A stretch of 64,000 bases of DNA, taken from the NCBI GenBank assembly GCA_020881915.1, contig JAJFPB010000004.1, positions 5,022,001-5,086,000 of the forward strand, in the 5' to 3' direction. The notes beneath the pieces were generated by a model. That model was not told the DNA's origin. It saw nothing but the letters and a program-made list of their open reading frames with translations, and searched no databases. This document shows positions 11,550-23,182 of the stretch, piece after piece. Every line of letters starts with the position of its first letter. The first letter of the stretch is position 1. Both the position numbers and the translations under genes were made by a program. Origin of the DNA: Paramyrothecium sp. XJ0827 (lineage: Eukaryota > Ascomycota > Sordariomycetes > Hypocreales > Stachybotryaceae).

Positions 11550-12577
11550 ATTAAGCACCTGTGAAACGGAAGAAGGGACTGAGAAGAGCGAGAAAGAAGA
11601 AGTATTATCGTGATCAGCTTTGCACAATTCTCTAACATATTTTCACAGTTTCATTTTAGATCCGGTCGGAGGGTCATGCTACCCGCCCGGGCAGGGGCAG
11701 CGGAGGAAAACCGCTCAAGGGGCTTGTTTGACTTAAACACGACGACGAAGCCACTGGACGAAGACACCACGCTATTCAGAGGTGGGACGTGGGGAGATCA
11801 TGACCTGCCGCCCCGCTCACGGGGCTGCGTTGGGCTCTGGGTGCACATGCATCGGTATCCGGTTGCAGTAGATTGGGTCGGCGACCTAGGACCGCTTTGT
11901 CTGTGCGAGGAGTGATGTGCCCTTGGACACCTTCTGTCAAAGAGGATTGGTTGGTAAGGGGCGTACACCTCTCTGCACACGTTTGCCTGTAGCTTTAGGT
12001 CATATTGATAGCAAGCGCCAACCGCGATGAAAGATGTTCATCCACCAGACGCAGAATAGAGATTATTGTTAACCAAAACATCGATCACATGCTCGTCGTA
12101 ATCCGAAATAAAACAAAAGAGCATGTCACCACGCAACCTTAGTTGTCCCGGGCTTGCGGCTGGAGATGCTCCCAAATGTGGGCCTCGGCTTCCTGCTGAA
12201 CTGGACCGACCAATAGCCCACAACGTCGCCAAGGCTAGGTCAAGAAAGGAAGTAGGTGGTGCATGGCCATGTCCATTCTAGGAAATAGGTCAAGCTTGGC
12301 AATCGCCTCATGGCTGCACAGATGGCACTGATATTGTGGCCAGGCTAACTTCAAACACCGAACATATCTCATTAAGACGGGCTCTTTGGATGGATTATCA
12401 AGCTTGAATTACAAATCCGCAACAATCGCAATTGTATTTGTCCGAGTCTTCAGTATATAAACCAATCAATCTCGCGCCAGGTGATCTCTCTGGAACTTCA
12501 CTCCTCGCTCCTCTATCAAATCGTCAAACATTCTCCAAGCTTTCTTCCAAAACCAAATCAACCAATTCGCCATCAAA
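11550..12577. other. Intergenic, gene-free
   Basis: About 1 kb. No supported frame. It contains the downstream region of the F-box gene and the promoter of the NmrA-like gene. Confidence 0.45.
12454..12460 (+). promoter_or_regulatory. TATA box of the first NmrA-like gene
   Basis: TATATAA followed by ACCAATCAAT, a CCAAT-type element on the same strand, 118-124 bp before the ATG. Confidence 0.5.
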
Positions 12578-13623
12578 ATGCCTTCACCCTCAGTCCTTGT
12601 TCTTGGTGCTAGTGGATTTCTTGGCGTATACGTGTCTCAGGAATTGATCCGTCAGCGCTCCAGATTCTCTCGCGTGGCGGTTCTTACCGAGGCATCTAAG
12701 CGGCACAAGTTTGAGGCCCTCGAAGCTCAAGGAATTGAGATCGTCTTGGGATCTTATCTTGATGCGAATTCATTCAAGGGTCAGTCTCCTTGACCTGCAA
12801 TTGCAATGGTCATCCACTAGCACATTCTTACCTAGTCTCGCCAGGTTTTGATACTGTCTACTCTCTTCTGGGCAATCACGCCATGAAGGACCAACCTGCA
12901 ATCATCGATGCGGCTATCAGTGGCGGCGTAACCGAGTTCTACCCCTCTGAATATGGTTCCGATTTTTCGCAGGACGGTTACCGAACCAACCGCTACTTTC
13001 GTGACAAATTGGTTACCAGGGCGCACCTCGAGAAAGTCGCAAAAGAGAATCCAAGCTTTAACTACACCTACATCATGGTAGGAGGCTTCACTGAGTATGC
13101 TCTCGATCCACTATTTGGTATCGATATCAAGGATCATACCTTTACGTTCTATGGAACGCCAGAAAAGCAAGAAGCTCTAACTGCCACAGCCGAGTAAGTG
13201 CCTCTATTGTATCCCCTATGTTAATTGTACACTTTTAACATCCATCTTGATAGTGTTGCCAAGTACATTGTCGAATCCACATTTTTGCCCAAGTCCGAGC
13301 ATGGAGGAGAGAGAGGTTTTCGCGTTCCTGGGGGCCTTTACTCCTGGCAGGAAATCGTCGATGCAATCTCGGCCGCTCAAGGTGTCCCGTACACCTGTAC
13401 CTACTTACCACTAAAGGAGGCTGTCGAAAAGGCTTCAGAATGTCTGAAGGCAGGAGATGTTGACGGGGAGTTGAAGTTCTCCTTGAAGGCATTGATGGGC
13501 GGTACTTCTACCGTTACTGTTCCGAAGCCATGGGACAATGAACTGTTTCCATTTCAGCCTGAGGGCCTGCACAGCACTCTCAATCGATTTTTCTCCGAGA
13601 GAAAGAAGGCCGGTCAGGAGTGA
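12578..13623 (+). CDS. NmrA-like / isoflavone-reductase-like NAD(P)-binding protein
   Basis: Exons 12578-12779, 12845-13193 and 13254-13623 give 306 aa. The first 16 residues hold a Rossmann dinucleotide loop, GASGFLG (10-16). The middle has the family pattern GFDTVYSLLG and FYPSEYGSDF, and the C-terminal half has the NmrA-type region (FRVPGGLYSWQEIVDAI). Members are atypical short-chain dehydrogenases: some reduce small phenolic or terpenoid substrates, others only sense NAD(P) redox state. The gene is convergent with the regulator at 13897-15432 and lies 3 kb from the terpene synthase, so it may be a tailoring reductase of that cluster; this is inference from position. Confidence 0.85.
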
Positions 13624-13896
13624 TGACGAAGCACATTGTTAATGGTGCACATGAGTAGGACGAAGAGTGGCATGGCGTGACCCAAGTCAATTGACAAGCT
13701 ATTTGCTTCATGGCGGATCTCAAAAGGCTACACATCAGCGCGGAGCAGCAAGATAGTAATATTCATGTCACGGCTAAATACTATATGAGTTCTGTAACTA
13801 GCTGCTGCTCTTGAATTGGCAACGAGCTGACTTTCATTACTGGAAGATCCAAACCTGTCCCTTGCCACGCATCTCCCATCACTTTACAATGAAGAT

Positions 13897-15432
13897 CTAT
13901 ATCTCCACCAATGGACGTAGAAGCTCAGCTTCTTCGTCAAGCAAAGTTCTCACCCAGAGTAGAGTGGAAACGACTGTGACAATTTCGTCCCAGTTGGCAA
14001 GTCCCATCACCTGAGCAGTTTGGCTGATCCTGTTGCAGAACCAAACCTGCTCCTCACCAGTCACTTCAACGGCTGCTAGAATGCAAGCCCAAATCATCAA
14101 TATCCGAAATTTGGTCCATGCATTTGCATGTACTTGTAGAATCTTTCTCAATTTCCTCGTCTCAATCCCCGTGAAAACAAGTCGGGCCTCGAACCGCCGG
14201 CGAATCTTGCTCAAAAGTATGAGAGCTGCCAAGCGACAGCATTCGTTGGCATAATTGGACGCGTCAATGTCTTCCAAGTCGATGGTCGATTCGAGAAGCC
14301 TGTATGTTATCGGATCGACGTAATCCAGCATAAAAGCCTTGTTTTGCCAGAGTAATCCATGGTCTAGCTCTTGCCTCATGACCATCACTGTCACAGACAA
14401 ATCCAAAAATATGCCGCTGAGGCAGTCATCCGAAGGGAATATAGACTGCCACATGTTCAGCTCTCCCACGTGATCAACTGGAAGCCACCATGGAGCTTCG
14501 CGGTTTGAGCGATGCCAGTCGCTTCTAGCTTTTAGTGGAAGAGGAAACTTCAATGGGACGTTCTGGAAACACGACAGGGCAACATCGATCCTAAAATTAA
14601 TTAGATCTGCATGACTTGCTCAACATTTGAAACGTGAAAGCCTACCCAGAAAGGAGAAGCCTAAGGATCAGGTTGTGATTCAAAGCATTGGCTCCACCCT
14701 TTAACCTAATTAATGTAAGGAGGCCACCTAGATGTGACTGATACTCTCCCCAGTCTCCCTTATAGTACTTGAGACAGGACCGAGATTAGCGACAGTTCTC
14801 ATATGTGAGCAGAGAGCATCTCACTGAAAAGCACGTGAATGCTACAATGGTTCCAATAACTCCATCGGTGACAGCCAGGCTTGGGTTTGATAACCTTTGG
14901 TTGATGGATCGAACTGCCAGCGCGTGAAACTTGGAAGACTGGTTCTCAGCACCTGGCTGAGAACCACGATAGCCGACTTGTCGTGACACAAACGACAAGA
15001 TTTCGTAAAAGAATGCTGGGTCTGAAAGGCTAAGCGGAAACCACGTCTCCCTGAAAGGCCGGATCCAAGAAGATGAAGAAGTGTAGACTACATGGCTCGT
15101 CAGTAATTGAACGCACCAGAAGCAACTGCAGGGAATGTACCGTAATCGACCAACAAAAGTATGTCAGAGTTCACCGGAATTGGAAAATGCACAAACGGGT
15201 CAATTCGACTTCCCCCGACGACAAGATCTATACTTGGCTTCGCAAGGAGAGAGTGTGACATTCTCTCATGACCATCGCCTTTAGATTGAGCCTGCTGAGC
15301 AACGCCTTTCTCGCGCCTTTTCACAACAATCTCTTTCATGAGCTGTCTTCGGATCTGCTTCCTGAGCGCCTTGTCCGTCACAGCCTTCCCTGTCTCGGAA
15401 ACCGGCACAAACAGGAAGCTTGTATTGCTCAT
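13897..15432 (-). CDS. Fungal-specific transcription factor (Fungal_trans_2 type), no zinc cluster
   Basis: Four exons on the minus strand: 15432-15127, 15046-14825, 14767-14646 and 14590-13897 (447 aa). The start MSNTSFLFVPVSE followed by the basic KALRKQIRRQLMKE, then SRIDPFVHFPIPV, FHALAVRSINQRL, GVIGTIVAF and ITYRLLE..ECCRLAALI, is the standard layout of the PF11951-type proteins. No CxxC zinc cluster is present at the N-terminus, which is common in this group; such proteins may act through partners or be decayed regulators. The first donor is uncertain, since two phase-compatible choices exist near 15108-15140. Its place between the NmrA-like gene and the terpene synthase makes it the natural candidate local regulator. 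Confidence 0.75.
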
Positions 15433-16666
15433 GATGCACAGCCTGATCTGATACCCCTCACAAATATGACGAAAGAAAGACAACAAACCTTGAAACAGGA
15501 TTGCTTCATGGACATACGGACATTGCTGACTCTTATGTAAGATTGGCCCCCTCAATGCCTCTGTGTCCGAACTACCCAATCGGATCACAACGCGTTGCAT
15601 GGCTTACCAAGCATAGCTGCAACCGTAATTTATGGAGCTCTCGTCCACTGAAGTTTCGTTTCGTAGGCTGCTCCTTATCATGATGTGCAGTGCGCAGGAC
15701 CTCTGGTGCGCTCGATATGCAGAGCATCAACAGGTACGGTGATATTCGCAACTTGACAGACGACCACGTCCAACTCCTTTAATCAAGCAAGGTTTCAGCT
15801 CAAATTAGCGCCCAAGACAGTATTTCAAGGCTTCGTTGCGTGTTTTTTTAGCCATCTGAACTGTACCAGCGCGGCGCACTGACTTGGTCGCCCGGTCATG
15901 CTCTCTAATCAGCCTTCAACTCGGGCTCAATTGCTTGGTAGGGAAGAACTCCACAGACAGCATGGCAACAACACTTCGCAGGACAGACCTTGAGAGCACT
16001 TACATTAACACAGTCCGCGGCAACCCCGACAGCAATTAGCTACTAGGCGATGTGTGCTTGGCAGCCGGAGAATTGGATCTTTCGAAATGATTTCTCCATC
16101 TCCAATTGGACAATCGATTCACTTATCAAGATAGAGCAGGCTTCAGGAGCTCTGTAACACCTTGTGTCACACACGAGCCCAGTCACCACTTCTTCGACTA
16201 CCTCATCACCATAATCCTAAGTAGTACGAGAGTAAACCTCATATCGCCGCGGAAAGTAGATTCCCGTAGTCCTGAAAGCACAATTTACTCCATTAAATTG
16301 CCGGATAGCGGGTCGAACATCGAATGTGCCACCTCTCGAGGCTCTAGTCATTCCATTTAGTGGTTAAGTAGGGCACATCGTGAAATAGAGCTAGCTATCA
16401 AACTCTCCCGTACATTGGGCCACGGGAAGTCTCAATGTATTGCTACACAAAGTTTCAGCCTCCGGAGATATGGTAGTATCGGACATCACCGAGAGAGACG
16501 GTTACTGGGATATTATAGATACAGGGCACAAACGTAAAAATGACCTGGAAACCACTCGCTAGGGCATGGAGATAGTAAACAAGCAACCGCAATTCAATGT
16601 CTTCGGTTGACTCTCATTTATACTTTACGGTCGTCCAGGATCGACTGCATTTCACCTTGATGCCAA
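15433..16666. other. Intergenic, gene-free
   Basis: 1.2 kb. No family-like frame was found on either strand. It contains the promoter of the minus-strand regulator and the 3' region of the terpene synthase gene. Confidence 0.45.
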
Positions 16667-17923
16667 CTAAGCACATTCATTCCTCAGCAGTGGCTTGATG
16701 GCTGGGAAAACAGTTTCCGCACGGGCCTGAAGGGAATAAAAATGAGCCTCCCAAACTCTCTTGCATGGGTCACACAGCTTAACACCACCAAATTGCCCTG
16801 GTGTGTCTGCGCCGTAGCTGTCACGATGTTGACAGTTCTTGCATCTCCCGTTGTCCTCCAGCATCTCCGCGAGTCCTTCGAAAAGCAGACCTTCTTTGCG
16901 ATCGATGATGGCCTGGTAGCGTGCCTCGTCAATAGACCTGTCCGGAAACGGATCGACGCGGTACCAAAGCTTGACGTTCTGGCGGCTCTCCTCAATTATA
17001 CTCTCCTTTTCTGGGCGTCCAACCATCAGGTCGTCTTCAACGTAGCGGTAACGCCGCATCTCCATGTGAATGGGCCCACCAAAAGGACGAATCAAATTGA
17101 GAGCGATAACGTGCGGCAATGACCGGGCAAAAACCGTGTCCAGGGCCCAAAGGAGCTCGCGGCAATGCTTGAAGCTCTCCTGCCGAAGCGCAGGGTCAAG
17201 GTAGGCAAAGGTGTTATGCGTTTCACCCTCCGCGCGATGCTTGTAGAAAGCCGCCGCGTCATAAAGAATGTTGCCCACTTCGGCCATGATGGAGATCTCA
17301 TCTTCCTCAAACCAAAAGTCATTAATGTCATTGCACGTTATTGCTGCGGCAATGGCGGTCCGCAGAAGGGAATCATCATCCCGGATACGGTACCAATTCA
17401 GAGGAGAGCGAGCAATGGCATCGATGTAGCGGCGGAACAGGGTGGTATTGCGCCGACCGCTCGACTTCTCGGCGGCGAGCAGAAGAAAGGCTCGATACTC
17501 TCGACCCATGGCGGTGTGGCAAGGCGTTCCCGCATAGAGCGTGTCCATCAGAGCGCCGACGTCGTAACCCAGTACATGATCGCTGGCGGCGATGTCAACG
17601 AGATCCCCTCGAAACTCAGCAATAGTGGCGATGATAGTGATACGGACGAAGGCGATGTACCGGTCCCAGTTTGTATACTGCGGAATCACACACCGAGCAT
17701 ACTCCCAGGCGCAGGCAAAAGTCTCTTTCACAAACTTCTCTGGGAGATCAAAGCCTTGAAGGTCGTTTTCAATCTCGGAAGGGTAAAACCACCTGTCCTG
17801 TTTCTTTGGGGCTGTCTTCGGAGCCTTACTTCTCTGGTTTTGGTTTCGAAGCGGTGGGCTGTTGCTGGGAACAACACTGATTCGTCCCTCACCACCTTCA
17901 GATAAGTCAATGTGCGCTACCAT
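16667..17923 (-). CDS. ABA3-type sesquiterpene synthase (alpha-ionylideneethane synthase family)
   Basis: Single exon, 418 aa. I recognise the family of Botrytis cinerea ABA3, an unusual sesquiterpene synthase that turns farnesyl diphosphate into alpha-ionylideneethane for fungal abscisic acid. Family-like blocks are WFYPSEIENDLQ (45-56), CAWEYARCVIPQYTNWDRY (71-89), AEFRGDLVD (102-110), the acidic CNDINDFWFEEDE (197-209), AAAFYKHRAEGETH (223-236) and RPFGGPIHMEMRRYRYVE (279-296). A C-terminal CxxC..CxxC (Cys361, 364, 384, 387) could bind zinc. The canonical terpene-synthase DDxxD and NSE motifs are absent, as expected. The protein is cytosolic, with no signal or membrane segment. A P450 diverges from it across 0.8 kb. 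The family is firm; the product may differ from the abscisic acid precursor. Confidence 0.85.
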   Translation of the reverse strand: MVAHIDLSEGGEGRISVVPSNSPPLRNQNQRSKAPKTAPKKQDRWFYPSEIENDLQGFDLPEKFVKETFACAWEYARCVIPQYTNWDRYIAFVRITIIATIAEFRGDLVDIAASDHVLGYDVGALMDTLYAGTPCHTAMGREYRAFLLLAAEKSSGRRNTTLFRRYIDAIARSPLNWYRIRDDDSLLRTAIAAAITCNDINDFWFEEDEISIMAEVGNILYDAAAFYKHRAEGETHNTFAYLDPALRQESFKHCRELLWALDTVFARSLPHVIALNLIRPFGGPIHMEMRRYRYVEDDLMVGRPEKESIIEESRQNVKLWYRVDPFPDRSIDEARYQAIIDRKEGLLFEGLAEMLEDNGRCKNCQHRDSYGADTPGQFGGVKLCDPCKRVWEAHFYSLQARAETVFPAIKPLLRNECA

Positions 17924-18715
17924 AATTTCTGCTTTGAAATGAAAGTAAGAGGGTTTCTCGTCAAGCTTTAGAGATACGGAGACTCCTACGACGGAGTTTC
18001 GCGTTATCAGTCTACGGCGGCTATCTTATAGTTGCAAACACAAAGTGGCTAGAGTAATCGCATCCGCAGCGTTGCTTGCCTCTTCTCAGCCCTCGTTGTT
18101 GGTCAGATGAATGAGCAACCCTGTCTCGCCTCCAACCAACTGCTAGCATCAGCGCTTACACTGGATGCGTCAGTTGACGCCAATAGTTGGGGGCTGTGAG
18201 GGGTTCGCTGCGTCCTAACCAGTAGAACAGGCTGGAGGAGGATCTGGTTGATATCTATCTCACGTCGCGAGCCTCTTTTCAGATATTATGCGCGCATGCA
18301 TCGCAGCCTAGATATCACTTTGACGTATCCATGTGACACTAAATCACGAATGGGGCTAATAATTTTGGCTACCACATCCGACCATTCCCGCGCACGATGC
18401 AATCAAACACTTAGATCGAGCTAGAAAGCAGAAGAAGCGTCTCTCATTCGTCAACGTACAAGCGGCTTTTTGCTGTCATGTGGACAGAATGTCGAGTCCA
18501 TATCAGTCGGGCGTAGACTAGGATCGAGATTCATGCATGGACCTAAGGACAGGTTGAGCAGCGTGAGATCTGTGTCTTGTCAGCTGCTTCAGTTAAGCGA
18601 CCTGGATTTCGTAGCATTTTTCGAAGAGTGAATCCTTTATAAATACAATCCTGCTTCTTTTTGATTAGTTGTTCCCCACAAGTCGTTCCTAAACATCTTC
18701 GATATTGAATGCTCC
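17924..18715. promoter_or_regulatory. Bidirectional promoter between terpene synthase and P450
   Basis: 0.8 kb shared upstream region. Near the synthase start, at 17977-17996, CGGAG occurs twice with CTCC between, a layout that could serve a zinc-cluster protein, though it falls within the likely 5' leader. A TATA box for the P450 lies at 18638. Confidence 0.45.
18638..18644 (+). promoter_or_regulatory. TATA box of the P450 gene
   Basis: TATAAAT at 72-78 bp before the ATG of the P450. Confidence 0.5.
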
Positions 18716-20528
18716 ATGCCAATTGCAACAGCCATGACATCTTTCACTCAACCAAGCCTCACGGTGCTTTATGCAACGCTATTCTTGGTGCTTTGGGCAT
18801 TGTTTGTTGCTATTTACAGGCGCTTTTTCCACCCCCTCGCCAACGTGCCGGGCCCGTATCTCTGGGCGATTTCTGGACTTCCTCTTTTGTACTATCAAGG
18901 CATCAAAGAAGGGACTCTCGTGTACGAGCTTCCGCGCTTACACGGTATATATGGTATGGTTCTTCTACTTATCTGCTGGATTTCTTTCTGCGCTAACGCA
19001 ATGGACTGGAGTGCCATAGGTCCTGTTCTCCGCATTGCACCAAATGAAGTCCATATAAGCGAGCCCAGTGACTACGACAAAATATACCACGTCGGCTCGA
19101 AATTCCTCAAAGACCCGAACTACTATAAGCCCCTTGAAGGCCCGGTCCGGGCTCCAGTCCTATTCACGATGCTTAATCCGGATGCCCATCGAGTACGCAG
19201 GAACGCGGTCAGCCCATTCTTTTCCCGCCGTTCAGTCAATGAACTGGAAGGGCTGATCTGGCGTAAAGTACACAAGCTCTGCAATATCATACAACTTCAC
19301 CTGGATTCTCAGCCAAGAGAAAGGTTTGACGCTTACGGCGCCTTTCGGGCCTACTCTGTTGATGTTGTTACAGAATATTCTTACGCACGCAGCTGGGATC
19401 ACCTGGATGAGGAAGGTTTCGGATCCTGGTTTCCGGACTCCCTTCGTAATGTGCAATTGTTGTTTATATGGTGTCAGACATTTCCGTTCTTGGTTCCAAT
19501 TCTGGCCCTGATTCCCGATTCGCTCCAGACTGCAATCTTCCCCTTGTATAAGCATTGGTTGAACACATTGCAGGTCGTCCGGGATGCTGTCAAAGAAGTA
19601 CGAAAAGAAGTATCGTCTGGCATAAAGCCTACAAGAAGGACTGTCTTTCATGATCTGATCGATATAGGTTCTTCGAAATCTTCAGCTGAAAAGTTTCAAG
19701 ATTCCTTGTCAGATGAAGTTGTCTTTGCCGACGCTCTCCAGTTGACAGGGGCCGCAGCTGAGACTGCGGGATCGACGATAGAGCGTGGAGTATACGAAGT
19801 GCTCAGCAACGTTGTTATTTACGAGGAGTTGACTCGGGAGCTTCGAGAAGCGTTTCCATCCATCGAGGCTATGAATATGGCGGCTTTGGAAAAACTTCCC
19901 TACTTGGGTGGAGTTGTGAGAGAAGCTCTCAGGTAAGATTATGAATGACCTGTTATTATGCATCACGGCTGGATGTGATTTCAGTGATGCACCTCGAAAT
20001 TTCTATCCAATGACGCATCTAACACAGTCATAGACTCCATCCTGGTATCCCTGGTCGTCTGCCACGGGTAGTTCCACACAGTGGCGCAACGTTTGGCAAC
20101 ATCACACTTCCACCAGGAACCGTCGTCAGTATGAGCGCTTACACGATGTAGGTTCGAGATACAGTGGAGCTGATTGTCGGACGGGCTGACACCAACCTTC
20201 CTACAGACACCAGAACGCAGTAGCATTTCCAGATCCACAAGTCTTTGATCCAAACCGCTGGATAGGTCCCGAGGCAGACATTCGTCAGCGAGAAAGGTAT
20301 CTTGTATCCTTTAGTAAAGGAACCAGGAATTGCGTCGGAGAAACTCTTGCCATGTTCAAGATCTATTGCTCTCTTGCAGCTTTCTTCTATCAGTTTAATG
20401 ACTTGAAAGTTGCTCGGGGATTCGACCGCTGCCATCTAGACATGGTCGAGTTGTTCATTGGCTATCATCCCAGGCAAGCGATGAGGTTTGGGTTCGTGGG
20501 GAAGGCGAAGGATGATGGTGCACATTGA
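18716..20528 (+). CDS. Cytochrome P450 monooxygenase
   Basis: Exons 18716-18953, 19020-19932, 20034-20147 and 20207-20528 give 528 aa. An N-terminal membrane anchor (VLYATLFLVLWALFVAIY) is followed by the hinge HPLANVPGP. The I-helix reads GAAAETAGST, the ExxR pair is in REALRLHP, the PERF-like region is FDPNRWIGPE, and the heme loop is FSKGTRNCVG with Cys464 as the iron ligand. The first intron is 66 nt with no stop, so it can be missed by simple frame reading. It sits at the ER facing the cytosol and would oxidise the product of the divergent terpene synthase; abscisic acid clusters carry two P450s, and only this one is seen here. All key residues are intact. The P450 family cannot be assigned by eye. 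Confidence 0.92.
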
Positions 20529-20741
20529 AGTCAATTATTATGCCCATTTATGGTTCAAAGGCCGCATTATGTATCAGCAACTATTTACATGATGAGCATT
20601 GAACACGGGCCGCTTATTGACACTCTTCACAATGTCGCTGGAACCCAATGTTCGCACAATTCCACATGTTGTCATGTATCCAGCCATAAATAGACATATA
20701 GAGCAAGGGGTTTTTAATATAGCAACGGAGGTACCGCAATT

Positions 20742-22285
20742 TTAACACAGGATAGACTCGAAGGTCCCCGTTCTAAAAGTTCCTTCTTCCGTGGTATTGA
20801 GCTGTACAGCTAATCCTTCCCGGATAGTGCCTGGCTCGTTTGCTGAGAATTGGACAAAGCGACGACCGGCAAGCAAGCTCTGAACACCAATAGTCGCACC
20901 CAAAGTACTGTCGGGAACAGTTTCGGCACTAGTATCGGTATCAAGGCTGGCACTATTCCCAACGGTGGAATAAAGGTAGGTCACAATGCCGGGTCTGTCC
21001 TCGAAGAAAGTGGCTGTAAACCTATAAGGTTCATAAGACGGTCCGATACGCCGCGCAACCCACTCGAAGGTTGCCGTGCGGGCACCGACCTCAGAGCCCA
21101 GCACTTGAAAGCCGACATATTCGCCATTACTTGGATCAAGTACCAAGTCATCAAAATAGGGGAGGATGGAAACTGGAGGAAGTTTAGGGTCTGGCAGTAC
21201 GCCGTTGCTGAATCTATCCGAGTCGTCATAGAGTGATAACCGTCCATTAATGTTGATGTAAACAATGGTATGAAACGCGTTGAACACAGTGATCGGAAAT
21301 GGTAGAACAACTTGAGCGGAATCATCGTCGCCTGCTTCAAGGAGCTTCATAGGGCTGGGCATGGTTGCGTACTCCGCACAAGCTTTTGGAGTCGGGATTA
21401 TGACTCTAGATGTGGTGGTGCTTGTTGCGGTTGGCTCGCTAGACGGACTGACACTGGGCACTGGCGTTGTCCATGGGGCTGGCACGCATTGTTCGGCTAA
21501 TTTGACAAGTAAGCATTGGCACAGGAGGCGTTGGATGTTTGGGGTTCCATCATACCTGGAGAGGCGATAAGGAATACGTCTTCACAGTCGGACGGAGTCA
21601 GGGTAAATGTGAGGTATACTTGACCACTTTTAGGATCTTGACAAAAGCCGGCCTCACCCTCCGGCAATGCCGGGTTCCTGAAACGCAGACGCCCATCAGT
21701 GATGGAAAAGGTCGTTGTCACAGCTTCAGCTGTAGGTGATTCTCGAGTAGGAAAATCCTTGAAGCTTTCACCATTTTCGTAGAAGGTAGGGACCTGGTCA
21801 AACGAAAGTTGACCGGAGATCAAGACGAATACGGCGGCAGCATCGCAGTTTGAAGGATTCGGATCGATTCCACCACCGACAAAGCCCCCAAGCGCTCTCT
21901 CCGCCACACTGCGCTTCGAGACTCCTTGTGCTGGGACAATAGAGAATATGACCTTTTGAACGGGTGCCACACTTTGAGTTGGGATCACGGATGAAGATGA
22001 TGATGTGGAGCCAGACGGTGTGACTGTAGGCGAATGGGTGTGATGAGTTCCTTTGTGGGTATGTTGAGCTGTTGAATGCGTGTGGTGAACTCCGGAGTGC
22101 GTATGATGGCTTCCAGAGTGCGAGTGATGACCTCCCGTCTTTGAAGTATGGACTGGGACAAGGAAGGTTGATAGATATGTAACGCACAATGAGCCGTGCA
22201 GCTGGTCCAGGTTCTGAGCATGTTGATGAGCGCTTGCAGGACCGACTCCTGCAAGCAGAAGGGCTAAGGATGACGTCCACTTCAT
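20742..22285 (-). CDS. Secreted wall/adhesin-like protein with His-rich repeat (DUF7908-like plus C-terminal beta domain)
   Basis: Exons 22285-21556 and 21496-20742 around a 59-nt intron (GTATGA donor) give 494 aa. A signal peptide (residues 1-19) is followed by a His/Thr/Ser-rich block at residues 53-85 with units such as HHTHS, then a Ser/Thr linker. Next comes a DUF7908-like domain (about 135-245: GGIDPNPSNC, FVLISGQL), a second Ser/Thr linker, and a C-terminal domain of about 200 aa (VYININGRLSLY, ILPYFDDLVL) resembling nidogen-like extracellular domains. No GPI tail is seen, so it is probably secreted or bound through other means. The histidine block could bind Cu, Zn or Ni (inference). 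Divergent from a GPI-anchored protein gene. Confidence 0.7.
22031..22129 (-). repeat. Coding repeat for HHTHS-type units
   Basis: Six degenerate 15-24-bp units within the secreted-protein gene encode clusters of His separated by Thr/Ser/Gly. It looks like a short minisatellite that has diverged, with selection keeping the histidines. Confidence 0.75.
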
Positions 22286-23182
22286 TGCTGCAGCTCACAG
22301 ATGTACGTCTTGCCAGGAAGAAATTGACAAAAGCAGAACCGAAAGGTGGTGAAGGACATAAATGAAGGTTATGGATAAACAAGTTGCAAAAATTAACCAG
22401 CACGTCGGCAAAGACCGACGCGGCGTTTTTGCCAACAAGATGAATCACTTCATTGGCTATGCTGGTAAATCACGTAGCTTTACTCCTTCAGCATGGATTA
22501 CGTGCCGGTTGTTGAACTGGATCAGACAATTTCACGCGTTTGAAAGGCTTATAAGAGATTGAAATTCCGGGTTAATAAGGACCCCCCAGCCCAGCACGAA
22601 AAGGTCAGGGGTCCAGGAGCGCGGCAGAAGCTGAGCAAAAAACAAATTCCCATAACGAATTCAGTCTGTGGAATAGGCGAGTTCGCGCCCCAACATGTCT
22701 CAGATGCATGCCGGACCAGGGCGGTGGAATGCCCTGTACCGCATTTGACGCGTCACTGCTCCTTCTTGAGAAGCGGTTCAGGCCGATTCATTCATGCAGG
22801 AATGCCACCGGCTTGCCTTTACTATTATTGTGGGTATTGTCTTGCCGAACATCTCATTTGGTTTCCTGCTTTCGGAGAATCCTTCAACCAAATGGATCTC
22901 ACTCGCATGGGGCCGACAACATCAAGTTGACATAGAAGCGCGCCTAATCACGCCCACCTTTTGGGGATGAATTGAGCCTCCCTGGCTTTTTTATGCTCTC
23001 CTTTATATACATCAACTTCTCTTGCAGCGTCTACACCTCCGTTCGAAGAAAAGCTTTACAACACGAGCACGCTTACACTCGTTTCACTTATCGTGTGTCA
23101 TTTGAGGCACTTAATATTTTTCTTTAGCCCATTTATGCGCTTCTGCGTCTAGACTTGTCCCATCCTGCGCTTTTCCATCGAT
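22286..23182. promoter_or_regulatory. Divergent promoter region of two wall-protein genes
   Basis: 0.9 kb without a supported gene. The GPI-protein side has TATATAC at 23004-23010, 173-179 bp before its ATG, followed by a pyrimidine-rich leader. Confidence 0.45.
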
